From assembly GCA_015680685.1 (NCBI GenBank), contig MNCI01017662.1, positions 42,818 through 106,817 on the forward strand: 64,000 nucleotides of DNA, in the 5' to 3' direction. The notes beneath the pieces are model-generated. The model had not been told where the DNA came from, searched no databases, and worked only from the letters and a program-made list of their open reading frames with translations. This document shows positions 36,020 to 47,518 of this stretch, in pieces. The position numbers were made by a program, and so were the translations under genes. This DNA is from Gnetum montanum (taxonomy: Eukaryota; Streptophyta; Gnetopsida; Gnetales; Gnetaceae). Within the stretch, counting starts at the first letter, position 1. Each line of letters starts with the position of its first letter.

Positions 36020-36985
36020 TGATTAAAATTTTTTTACCAAACATTAGAGAATTCCAATTTTCTAGCCGACTAACGCAAAATAATAATAATAATTTTTAAT
36101 CAAGGAAGCCGCCGGTGGACATAATCTTTCCAAATTTTCTAAAGTTTTATAACTCAAGGGCTTGTATTTTTAATTTATTTGTATTTTTATGGGCTGGAAT
36201 GACCCATAAGTTGTAAAATACATTGAACCTGGTCAAGGAAGGCAAATTGCCAACACACATCCAACTCGTGTACAACTTTCCGGCACAGGTACATTGAACC
36301 TGGTCAAAGCAAACCCTAGCCAAAACCCTAGCCCAAACCTATAAATACCCTACCAATTCATACAAATTGGAAGGCAAGAACAAGGAGGTAAAGAGAAGCA
36401 AAGCAAAAGCAGCAAGAAGGAGAAGAAGATTGGAAGAGGCAAGGATTGGAGAAATTGGCGATTCCGAAGGAGGATAGAACTTGCAATCCTTGGGCACTTG
36501 GCACATCTGATTTTTGGCTTCCAAGTTCTTCTCACATCGTCACATCATTGTGTCACATTTTTTTGGGGCTAGGCGTTTGACTTGCCATTCACACTTGTGC
36601 AACTACGCTTTGACCGGTGCATATTTTTTTAAAAACAATATAATACAGTTTCATTATTGCCTCCCATTCACATTGTTTAAGTTCTTTTTATGCTTTACAA
36701 ATATAACTTTGTTTATGATTTATTCATAATCCTGTACGCTTTATTCACATTTCGTATCATTGTTTACATTCTGTTTACGATAATCCCAGCGCTAGCCGTA
36801 GCTTATGCTCGGGGAAGTCCTTGGTTGATTTGCGTGCAAACCATCCAAGGCACTCTACCTTCGTTCCCTTTTCCAGCTTGCCCTCAAGCGAAGGCAGGGT
36901 CTGCTGTGGCTGCCCAACGATCTCTCGGTGTTTGTTTCCCTTCCAGCCTTACACCGACGATTTAGGTCAGTACAACAAGGAAAAT
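36020..36985 (+). repeat. LTR-like promoter region, unassigned
   Basis: It contains two copies of ACATTGAACCTGGTCAA (about 36220 and 36290), AAACCCTAGCC repeats, a TATA box CCTATAAATACCC near 36337, and a purine-rich leader. Further on, a TTTACGATAATCCC stretch and a GC-richer end stop where gag of copy D begins (36988). This fits an LTR or a 5' leader on plus. No partner copy is in the window, and the ends are not defined. Confidence 0.4.
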
Positions 36986-36987
36986 AA

Positions 36988-39326
36988 AATGTTGGACATA
37001 ATAGTCATAGGAATCAGGTTGGTAGCACAAATACTATTGTGTAGAAGGTGGCATCCCCCATGACTGTGGATTTTGCCACTACTAGTAATATTTCTTCAAA
37101 GATTGAAAATAAGCCCCACTCAAATAATAATATTATTATTTTATACAAATATCTATAATTACCTTGATGATAAGGCAATCTCCTTAGCATCTTCTTCTTG
37201 ACAAACTTGGGTTTCAATGCATATGCTCCCCACCCTTATAATTATGTCATGATAGGTGAACATTCCTTTGGATGTTTATACTAGTAAGTTTTGTACCTAT
37301 CATCATCTTCTACCTCAAAATTAGAAACCTTTTCAACTATAGTTGATTTTTCTTTTGCATGTATATGTTCTTTTCTAAAGGATCATCACTTAGAGGCTCA
37401 ATTCTCATCTCGCCAAAGTGAGATCTTGGAAGGAGTAGTAGATGAGTAAAAGCCTAACCTCTTTTGAATGGTTGTACCTAGGCTCCAACGCAAGTCTTAT
37501 GATGTGAGAAACAAGGACCTTTTCATCAATTCAAGTGGTGGTCCCTTTTTTATATATCCTTTTCTAATTTCTTCTTCTTCTTCTTATATTATTCCTTTGC
37601 TCAAGCCTATTTTGTTCTTTCTTCTAATATCTTCAAAGTGGCTATGAATTTCTCATTTGCAAAGTTCCATATTTTTTCAATCTTCATTGAAATATTTGAA
37701 ATATATTTTTATGTTAATAAGATTATCCTTTGAATCAATTCTTCTAATGGATCTTTTTCTTCCTGTACATTATAAGTACGTACATCTCTCTTGAGAATGA
37801 ATAGTTTCTTGTTTTACTCCTCTAAACTTTCTCTCTTTTTTATCTCTCTTTCTTTCTTTTCCATTTGATGAATGAGTCTCTAGATCCAATGGACACTTAG
37901 TTCTAAATTTTTTCCTTGAGAATAGATCCCATGGATTTCATATGTTTTGTTATTTAGTGCATCTATGATGTGCCTTAGCTACATTTTTTAAGAAAATCCA
38001 TAGCCTAGCCATCTTTTTAATAATGAGTAGTACCTGGTTAGGAACACATCAAGAGATAAATAAGCTTCTTTCTTCCATCTATGAATCTACCTTCTCAAGT
38101 TAAATATTTAAGTTTGGTACTTATTATTGAAGAGATTTAGCATTGTACTCTATCGATGGATGGATTCTTGTTCCAACAGTTAGTACTAGTATTTTTCTTT
38201 CTTAATGAGTATCCTTTAAAAAAACTTTAGCTTTTTCCATTTATTCTTAATGTTTTGCAAGGAATAGGCATCATGGAAGGCCTGCAAATGATTTTGTATA
38301 TCAACATTATAGCCACCCTCAAACCTAAGAATATTGTTCATGTCTAACCACTTGTTGCGGCTTTCCTTTTGATGCCTAATGGAAATTCTAGTAGCCTCCT
38401 TGATGTTGATCATACTCCTAGTTATTAGCAAAGTTACCTCATGATCTTCTAGTTCATCATAGTTTTCATCATGATCTTGATTCCTACTGTGTCTCTTCAA
38501 TGCCTTCTTGCATGTATTGGATCTTTGTCTTTCTCTCTATCTTCATCTCTATCTTTTCCAAGTTGTCTATCTTGGATTTCTCTATCACCCCTATCAAATT
38601 ACCTATCATGATCCCTATCTACAACTCTTCCTTTTGGTTTATGTTCATTTTCATTATAGCTTCATGATGAAGAAAATGAAGAACTAGAAGAGCCATGTTA
38701 ACTTGCTCTTCTTCTATGATCCCTCTAGTTATCTTTCTTTGTCTACTAGAGGACCTACTCATGAATGCTCTTTGTGTATGAGATTACATTCCACCTCTTC
38801 ATTGGTTACTTGTCAAGTTATAATGTATCCATGAAATGTATAATTCATTAACATTAAAAATATGGAGATGTTAGTAATGAGATCTTTCTTATTAATAGTC
38901 ATTTTTTTCTAACTAGTATGTTAGTGGAATGACATATTTGCCCTTCTATAATTTATGGTGGACCTCCATCACATGGTCTTGTCTATGTTAAGCATCAGTA
39001 AGCTTGTAAGGTTTGAACATGTAATTGCACACCCAATACTTCTTTGGAATAGCTTCTAATATGTTTTTCATTTATGTTGCTTTAAGTTGTGTTACAAATG
39101 ATCTATTAAATGATAACATGATGTTCCCTTACAAGTATTTCCACTACATTTGTTCATCCTAGAAAAATACAAAGGAAAATTCCAGACAGTAGGAATTTGA
39201 ATATGAGTAAGTGACCTTTACTTAGTATGGTTTCTCATCATCATCATCATTATGATTATTTTTATCATTGTCTCTAATAGTGATGTCTATAAGAGGTAGA
39301 GAGTCAGCCCTATGAGAAGTAGACAT
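36988..39326 (-). pseudogene. Gag of Athila-like copy D
   Basis: The start is the minus-strand ATG at 39326 (MSTSHRADS), about 115 nt after the primer site. The N-terminal segment corresponds to those of copies A and C. A charged middle part is followed by 38500-38216, whose IRHQKESRNKWLDMNNILRF matches the same place in copies A and B. Capsid-like and coiled parts follow (38100-37650). The zinc knuckle area lies near 37260-37300, and the Pro/Tyr-rich tail is cut at 36988. It is more AT-rich than copy A and has the most stops of the gag copies. Confidence 0.68.
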
Positions 39327-39439
39327 GATGAATTAGTAATTTGTTTATCTTGTTTATGTTTAATATTCTCAAAAAGGTAAATCCTTAAAATCTTATATAA
39401 TGATTATGGATGATATAACTTCCTAAACTACTAGCACCA

Positions 39440-39457
39440 TCCTTGGCAACAATGCTA
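39440..39457 (-). promoter_or_regulatory. Primer binding site (tRNA-Asp type), copy D
   Basis: The minus strand reads TAGCATTGTTGCCAAGGA, two bases after the LTR end. Six differences from the canonical site, all G to A or C to T. Confidence 0.7.
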
Positions 39458-39459
39458 AA

Positions 39460-40459
39460 TGATGAGTGGAAAGGATGCCTAATTCTCCACCATAAAATCT
39501 ATAGGTGTCATGGTATACCATGGTGTAATCTAAGAATAAGACTAACATTATTGTTTAGAAAGTTAGTTGATAATCATGTATTGTTGTCTTCACACTTGGG
39601 CTAACAGTAAGTCCTTATTGATATGGTTTAGTCTAAGCAAGGAGTAGAATCATGATGTTATGTGTTACTGGCTAAGCTAAATGTCTTCCCAATTACACTT
39701 ATGAAATTCAAAGGTATGGTTAAGTGCAACTGAGGCATATGATTTTTATTATTTTTTATGTTTTATGTTTAAGCCACCTAAGGATAAAGAATAAAAAATA
39801 ATGAATAAAATAAAATAATTAAATTGCTAATTTAATCTAACTAGTTACACCTAAATAATCCTAACATAAGCATCCATTCCCACTTTCCATACACACCCTG
39901 AACACATTTAACGCTACTGGGTTATCAAATGTTAAGCATTACTAGGATTACCAAGCATCAAGCATATGCTTGAAGTGGTCGTACTTATGTGCTTAATTAA
40001 TCACTATTTAATTTAGCTTAATTGATTACTTAATTACTTAAAGCATTAAAGAAAATTGCATAAAACATTAAATGCATAAATAAATAATTAATCTATTTCA
40101 AAGTGCTACAAGGTTTATCAAAAAGCTCATCTTTATTACCACACACACTGTTGTGCTTAGGTACAATAGTGCTTAAATAAAGATCCATACATTCTTTGAC
40201 TTCTACTTCTGATACTTAGAAAAATATTCTAACTTTCAAGCAACAAAACTTCAAGAGATCCACTAGAATTATGAAAAAAGATGTTAACACAGTGGGTGAG
40301 CATGTATTTATAGGGGAAAATAGACATTGCATCAATGAGGTCATGTCAATGCATCAATGAGGCCATGTTAATGCATCAAATCCCACATTGACATGGTTGC
40401 ATTGATGGAGTCACATCAACAAGGCCTCATCAACGTAACCTAGAAAACATGACTCATCA
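39460..40459 (-). repeat. LTR shared by Athila-like copies D (5') and E (3')
   Basis: 1000 bp, starting TGATGAGTCATG on minus exactly like the solo LTR, and ending in the same CATTTAGCA/ATCA context next to the primer site. U3 has several TGATGCATTGAYATGG-like units (40320-40440). Confidence 0.8.
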
Positions 40460-40471
40460 TACCTCCACACC
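40460..40471 (-). promoter_or_regulatory. Polypurine tract of copy E
   Basis: The minus strand reads AGGTGTGGAGGTA directly before the LTR start TGATGAG. It corresponds to 4444-4455 of copy B. Confidence 0.65.
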
Positions 40472-40689
40472 TAAATGAAAACTCATTGTCAAGTAAACAA
40501 AAGGAGGACAAAGCTTCTGACAAAATTTTTGGGAAGATATGGAATTATTGACTAACTACTAACATAAATAAACACAACACACATGAACAAACACTAAGTT
40601 CTTGAGTGTATAGAATTAATATCATTTCAAAATTTTGGTGTTCAAGAAAAAAATGACAAACTCAATTCCTTTGATGATGTGAAGATAAA

Positions 40690-43475
40690 GAAGAATTTTA
40701 AACAATCCTAGGTGGTGGAGGCTCTTGAGCCTTTGAAGAAACTTCTTCTACTTCAAGTGCACATGGTGGTTGAGATGGTTGTGGTTGACCTATAGCAATC
40801 CACACCACATCACAAATGTGGGCCAGTGTGGGAACATCCCGAGGATAGGGCATTATTGGAAATAACTCCTTCACATTGACAAACTAGGTAGCAAAAATTT
40901 TGAATTCAACATCAAATGCCTTTTTTACATTTTGCAACTCCTAGTAGTCACTCATTCTCTAGGTTAGGTTTTGATCTATCAATTTTTGATCAATGAAGCA
41001 CTGCCTAAGAAAATCAAGTTCTGCATTTGCCACCTTAAGCTTCTACTTGATATTTTTGTGATGCTTGAACTTAGCTTCATACAACAAGTATGAACTAGCC
41101 ACTTGTTCCTCCAATTCAGACCATGACCGTCCCACAATCAACATAATCAAATTTGCATAACAGAGATTGGTAAGCTTCATGTACTTCATCATATTCTTGA
41201 TCTATAGCTCCTTCATGTGAATCTTTGCCTTGTTGTAGTCATTAAGCCCATAAAAGATAGGCTACCAAACATCACCTCCTTCCTTGAGATTTTGGAGGAT
41301 CTCATTAACTTTTGCCTTCATTATCTAAATATTTTTTTTCATTGATTTATTTTTGTAGATCAAACTAATCTTTTTAGTGAGTTTTGACTCTCTCAAATTT
41401 GAAAAACTCATTTTTCCAGGTAGCTACCTCTATTACAAATTTTTAGTGAAGGGCTTGGACTTCCTCCATGTAGAGATTTTTATTTTTGGTTGTCAATCTC
41501 CTTAGTTTAGTGTTTACTCTAACTATTTGCTCCTCCTATTGATGGATGAAATCTTACATTTGCTACTTCTACACATCAACATTCCACAAGTGGTGATTTT
41601 TTGTGATTAAGGTGACATTCTCCTAGTGAGTCTAATCCAAGGCCTTTTGGATATTGTGCATTGTGACATTAGCCAAGGATTGATAAAAAATTGTCATCTC
41701 CTTCATGTCGTTAGCTTTCTTGAGCATTTCTTGAAGTTGTTGAAAAGCTTCATCATAGTTCAGTGAGAAGCATAGGATCAACAAGGTAGGCTCTTAATTC
41801 AGCAACCTTTGTAACCATGCATTGGTTTTGAGCCTAGGTTGTTTTAAGTTGCCCCTAAATGATAATGCATTTTCCCCTTACTTCCAATAGTTCTAATTGG
41901 GCTGAGAAGATTGTATCCAAAAGGTCAAAGACATTTAGAAATAATTTCTTGGTTTACACTAGTTGGTCTAGCAACTCCTTGTGCTAGGTTGTGCTTAATT
42001 TACCACTAACTATTTTTGTTGACATTTTCACATCCTTGAGTGAAAAAATGTTTGGTATAGATGCTATAGGTGTGTTCAATGCCTTGAAAATTCTATCAAC
42101 AACCATCTCTAATACTATCTTCCACTCATGGTGTTGCATCACTAAGATAGATATCCCCTCACCCACCTCCAAATGCATCAAGAAAGTAGTGATATTCCTA
42201 GAGATTTCTAGAATTCCTACTATTGTGAGAGAGAGATTGTTACCTCTCGGGTGCTAGGATTTGATCTAAAAAGTAGCTACATTTTTTGGGCTAAAATGAT
42301 TGGCCCACCTCCCTCCATTTGGTAGATCGTACGAGCCACTTTATTGAGGTGGCTCATCACTAAGTAATACAAAAATGGATTACCATCACTCATTCTTGCT
42401 CATTGCTTTTGCTCAAGAAAGAGCTGCTCTCAAATCTAGTGCATTTGTTCAAAGGTAGTGTGGGACTCCAACATTGTTTTGTGAGTGGGTGGTGGAGGTG
42501 GTGATTACTACTCCTCTTTTTTGGTTATGGTAGGGGTCTTTTCCTTCATCATTTATACTCAAGAGGTAGAAGGAGTATGTCGAAGTGTATCATTGGTGTA
42601 GCGAACTATTCCTACCTTTTTGCATAGTTTTCTAATGAGGTAAGGAAAGGGCAAGGCCTTTCTTCCATGTTCATTCTTCTTAAATCACTTCTCTATCTTT
42701 AGATAAGTTAATTGTTGAAGGTTCATAGGGAATTTTCCACTCAGAGTAGCACACACATGAGCAAAGAAGATAGTCACCTTACTGGGCCTCATCATTGAAT
42801 TGAGGTGATAGGCCACTATCTTGAAATATATGTTCTCCATTAGGGTGAGTGCACTATAATCCTTGCAATCCACTCCAAAACATCATTGATTCCACTCCTT
42901 CTTTGCCTCTGGGTTTACTTGTGTAAAGATCTCTACCAAATTTGTTCTAATATTAGGCAATCCAAGGACCTATGTAATCGCTTCCACTAAGTAGGACACT
43001 TGAATGTCCTTGATCTTCATAATGGCTCTTTCCCACCTACTATTCTAGAAGTGATATATCTCTCCTATGTGCCATTCCCCATTGGATGTGATGATTGGCC
43101 AAATGGGAGAGTTTTGCAACTATGTATTGACTTCTGATGGAGTATGCTCTAAGAATTATCCAAATTTTAATTCTTAAATAACTAAACATTGGATGTCATG
43201 AGGCTTAATTTGATCAAGATAGGCTTGAATTAATGTGACCTATAGTCCTAGCACTAGTCCTAGTGCCTCATCTTGATGAGATTGTTTAGTCATAGCCACT
43301 TCCTTAGGAATCTATTGGATAGATTCCACTTTAAGCTCCTCCCAAAGAGATCTTATCACATGAGCTTCTAATGTCCATTCTTGGACTTTTTCTTGCTACG
43401 CCTTTCCATCTCTAAGTAATTTGTCCCTTGGTTGGGATGGTTCTTCTTCCTATGGATGTTTTGATCTATGTGCCA
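40690..43475 (-). pseudogene. ORF3 downstream of integrase (env position) of Athila-like copy E
   Basis: From ATG near 43470 (MAHRSKHP) one reading frame can be followed for roughly 900 codons to about 40690, interrupted mostly by TAG. Best preserved: VDCKDYSALTLMENIYFKIV (42875-42815) with its continuation to 42685, and HLEVGEGISILVMQHHEWKI (42175-42115) to 41984. The N-terminal third contains a segment ending in EAIT.VLGLP, followed by SYLI..LCKKVGI, a pattern I associate with plant retroelement proteins annotated as putative plant transposon proteins. The middle and C-terminal thirds look helical and Gln/Lys-rich. It occupies the slot where Athila elements carry an env-like ORF, but I see no convincing signal peptide or membrane anchor. 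Function unknown. It is almost fully deleted in copy B. Confidence 0.62.
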
Positions 43476-43479
43476 TTTG

Positions 43480-45495
43480 TAATCACAACATGACCAAGGA
43501 TTGGCACTTAATGTGTAACTTTGAAACATTTAGAATACCTTATCCCTTGGGTTAGTTGAACTTGGCTAAGTTGTGATCATAGGTTAATGATTCAATACCA
43601 GTTTATTCATTAAACCCATAAGGGAATTGAAAAAATTTTAAATTTTTTTTGTCAAAAACCTAAGGTTTATAGCCCCCATGATGTAAAGGATACCTCTAGA
43701 AGCTATAGGACTGAAGAAGGGAGTGAATTAGACAAATGGTTTGAAAGTTACAGGCTCTAGAAGGTTTTAGGCTCTAAAAAATTGTAAAAAATCCACTTAC
43801 ATTTGAAGAAAATGGCAAAAAATTCCTAAGTGGTAGGTGCTAGATATAGAATTTTTTCCATGTGGAAACAAGGCCTCATCAATAGGGCCTAGTTGACATG
43901 GTCAGCTACGTCAACTAGGGCTAGTCAACGTGGCTATTGACCACTATTAACCAAGTTAAAATTTGAAAAATATGAGCTTTTAAATAAAATTAGAGTTAAA
44001 TGAAAGCCAAAAAAGCCAAGAACACAATGAGATACATCAAGAGGGCTTGAGATTTCACAAAAGATGGAGAATGATTAGAGAAATGCCTTAAGGAGCACAA
44101 AATTGGATGCAACCAATGGAAAATGCAAAAGATTTGATTGAAAAATGCCTAAAGATAAAGAACTTAACTAGCCTAACCAAGAGCTATGTAAGAGGGTCCT
44201 CCCCATAGTAGGGTTATGCCCTTTTTGCCCTTTCATAACCTCAACCAAGGAGTCTATGGATCCCACAGTTGATTAATGGTTACAAAAAGTTAAGGACCAA
44301 ATCCAAAGAATCTCAACACATTAAACTAAGACATTAAACAAAAACATGAAAACTGGAAATGAGGTAAGTTATGGAAAGCATTAATGGATGAGATAGGAAG
44401 TGGAATGAATGTTTGAATCATAGTCACATGAAGTCCCCTATGGAGTTTATGGTTAAATGGCCTGATAACAATCCAACCTTAGTCCAGATCAAAAATACCC
44501 AATTGTAGTAACTTCACATCATCACTCGAGGACTGGTCCACCCCCTCGAGACACAAGAATACTCCCAAAAATGACCACTGTTCCTTATTGGAGAAGAAAA
44601 GAGAGGCAAGAAGTGAAAAATGACCTTAGTTAGAGGGGACCTTCAGGCATTAGTAACATATCTTTCTACTCCCATAACCAATGATTATAGCCTATTTATT
44701 TTATCTAAGTGGTGTTCTTTGAATTCCCAACATGTTTTTTTTCTTTGGATAATTCATGTTTTTATGAATATTTGGATGGGAACTAGACTATGCAAAGACT
44801 TATCCAACTTCCTGTTATTGGTCGACATGGAACGATAAGAAATCCATGTAAACACACATGAACTCAAGCAAGTAGAGAGGCAAAAAGAGTATTGAATCAC
44901 CTTGAAATCACACCCTTTTCAAACCTTTGAATCGTATCCAAGTTTAGAAACTACCAAGGTCACTAGTTCATTAAAGTTTTATTAATGAAAATGGGATCTC
45001 ATACTTCCAAAACTAGGAAAATCATAAAGTAGGTGGATGGGTGGATGACATGGACTCATTGCCTACTTCATGAAAAAGAAAGATGTCTTAGTTATCAATC
45101 ATCAAAATTCAAAAATAGAAACTAGGTATTAGCAAACAAAAACATTAGGTATAAACCACCGTTAGTAAACAACTATAGCACCATTATGTCCTATTAGCAA
45201 TAAAGAGCTTTTATTAAAAGGCAAGAAAATTCACACCAAAATAAGGAAAAATATAAAATAAACTATAAAATATTCAAGAAAAATAAAACACATGAACAAT
45301 GTTGTAAAACAAGTATTTAGAAAAATAAAAAGTGTAAAATAAAAATGGTAAAAAGAACAAAGTGAAAAACAAAAAACTGTAAAATGAAAAGGATAGAAAA
45401 ATTGAAGAGCTAGTTATATAGTTAGAATGGATGGCCATCTCCCCCACAACTAATTTGAAAGGAGGAGATCTAAGATTGAGTGTGGTTGTCCATCT
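43480..45495 (-). other. Non-coding spacer between integrase and ORF3, copy E
   Basis: Collinear with 5000-5474 plus 6587-7860 of copy B. Purine-rich words, no long reading frame. It gives the empty-site sequence for the solo LTR found in B (about 44140-44165). Confidence 0.5.
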
Positions 45496-45499
45496 AATG

Positions 45500-46880
45500 A
45501 GGCATTAATTTCATTGGCTTTATTAGACTCATGAAAAGATTTTAGTTATTGCATGTTGACTAGCTATTTCTTGTTTGGGCTCTCAAGTTTGTAAATTAAC
45601 ATAGTTCTAGAAGGAAAGGTTTCATAAATGATGTAAGGCCCTTCCCACAATTCCTGGAACTTAGTTCATTGAGGTACATATGTGCAGTTCCAATAAAGAA
45701 CCTTGTCTCTAGGTTGAAATTTCACTTTCCTTATCCTAAGGTCATGTTGTTGTCTACTGAATGCTTTGTGCACTTTGTTTAAGAACAAGGCCACTAATCA
45801 ATTTTCATTTAGCATGTTAAGGTTGATCAATCTCTCTTTTTGTGCTAGGCTTAGGTCAAGTTCAAGCTCATAAGCTGTTAAAAGTGTATGGAGCTTGAAT
45901 TGAATTGGTAGAGTTAGTAATTTTCCATACACCAACTCATAAAGAGAGTAGCCTATAGGGAGTTTCCATGTTGAGCAGTATGCCCAGAGGGCATCATTAA
46001 CTTTTTTACTCCATGTTCTCCTATATTTGCTAATTATTCTTATTAAGATTTTCATGATCTTCCTATTGGTAACCTTTGCTTGACTATTGGCTTGGGGGGT
46101 GATAGGGTGTTGTTAATTTATGTTCAACACCCAAGCATTGCATGAGCTTGTGAAAGATAGCACCTGTAAAATGAGTACCATTATCAAAAATCAATGCATG
46201 TGGCACTCCAAACTTGTTTACAACATTCTTTTATACAAACTATGTAGCATTGGAAGATGTACAGTCAGTGATGGCTACTACTTCTACCCATTTTGTACAA
46301 TAGTCAACAACAACTATTATGTATGTCTTTTCATTTGACATGAGTTTGATGGGATCCATGAAGTCTATGCCCCAAATGTTGAAGGGTTCTAGTGGTTGGA
46401 TCCACTACTGATGTCTTTCTATTAGATTGGTCATCCCACCATCTCATTGACAATGTTCACAAGAGTAGATGAATTGGTGGGCAAACCTAAAGATTATTGG
46501 CCAATAGTACCCTGCTATCAAGATTTTAATGGTCATGCATCTCCCTACATAGTGGCCCCCACAAAGATGCTCATGATCATCTTGGATAATGCATAGTTGA
46601 TAAGCATTAGGAACACACCAACAAACTAGGCAATTAGCACACACCTTGTCAAGGTGTTCATTGATCTCCATAAAGCATTTGGCCTAATGAAGATATTGTT
46701 GTTTCTTCTAGTGGTCTAACTCTTGTGGCATCTCCTAAGTGAGAAGATAAGTGAGGATGCCATTGTACCATTTTGGTTTAGTGGGTAATTGTTTATTTAT
46801 TACACTAGCAAAGAGGAGTTTATCAGGAAATTAATCAGAGAGTGGACTCTCATCCTCTTTGTTATTACATCATAACCAAA
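45500..46880 (-). pseudogene. Integrase of Athila-like copy E
   Basis: The zinc-binding region is clear at 46671-46444: HLCGGHYVGRCMTIKILIAG, YYWP and C-x2-CQ, an H-x4-H..C-x2-C arrangement. The first catalytic Asp is in GIDFMD (about 46355) and the second in IFDNGTHF (46195-46170). The third site reads QANSQAKVTNR (46090-46055), again Lys for Glu. The C-terminal part runs to about 45510. One TAG per 60-80 codons. Closely related to the copy B integrase. Confidence 0.8.
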
Positions 46881-46899
46881 ACAAGTGATCAAAAACCAC

Positions 46900-47518
46900 A
46901 TTCTCAATTCCCTTTCTTCTTCTATGATCTTAATTTACCTTGTTCTTTGAATTCATTTGCAATTTTTAAAGCAATTTAAAATTTTTCATCCAAATATTCC
47001 CACATTTTATCAACCTTAGATAAAATTTCAAACATAGATTTTTGAATTAGCAAGGTTTTTTGCTACACAACTTCATCAAGTGATGCCTCCCCTTCACTGT
47101 CATAGAATCAAACCTCCCTTTTTTGATGGAAGGATCCTTGTTATACACTTCAACACTTTTCCATTTTCTCAACTCAACTTCTTCTTTTGCAACCTACTCA
47201 ATCATCCTTTAAATCTAATGGCCTCTTAGTTCTGATAGTCTCCCTTGAGTGTAGACCCCAAGAGTTCTCCTTGTTTCTAATCAAAGCCCATCTATGATAT
47301 GGCAAATATGCTCTCATTGAGAATAACCATGGCCAAGATGTCTATGCAAAAGAGAATAATACCTATCCATGGTTATGTCCAAGGGTTTATGTGTTCCTTT
47401 TTGCCAACCTTGGATTTGCTTTCTTAAATTGGATACTCTAGAATACGTTTGATATTTATCACTAAATAGCTCAAGCATTGTACTTCATCTGCTAATTGAT
47501 TCCAGCTCCAAGGAGTGG
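46900..47518 (-). pseudogene. Gag fragment of Athila-like copy E
   Basis: Homologous to 12320-12890 of copy B: capsid-like core and the following QKFIFKIS/KMW segment. It is fused directly to integrase sequence at about 46890, so the intervening 3 kb of gag-pol was deleted. The upper end is cut by a Tat LTR. Confidence 0.65.

Larger units (their letters stand above)
36988..40459 (-). mobile_element. Athila-like copy D (LTR and gag)
   Basis: Minus strand: LTR 39460-40459, primer site, gag to 36988, where it is cut by the LTR-like region. Its LTR is also the 3' LTR of copy E, so D and E repeat the tandem arrangement of A and B. Confidence 0.72.
39460..47518 (-). mobile_element. Athila-like copy E (gag fragment, integrase, ORF3, LTR)
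   Basis: Minus-strand order: gag fragment 47518-46900, then directly integrase 46870-45500, spacer, ORF3 43475-40690, polypurine tract, LTR. Protease, RT and RNase H are missing, removed by one deletion near 46890. The upper end is cut by a Tat-type LTR at 47519. Confidence 0.72.

Noticed and set aside
35301-36026. 241-codon open frame on plus with many Cys/Leu/Ala
   Set aside because: It overlaps equally long frames on both strands, composition is dictated by CTG/GCC repeats, and there is no domain or start context.
40690-43475. Calling ORF3 an envelope gene
   Set aside because: Only the position supports it. No signal peptide, cleavage site or membrane anchor was seen.
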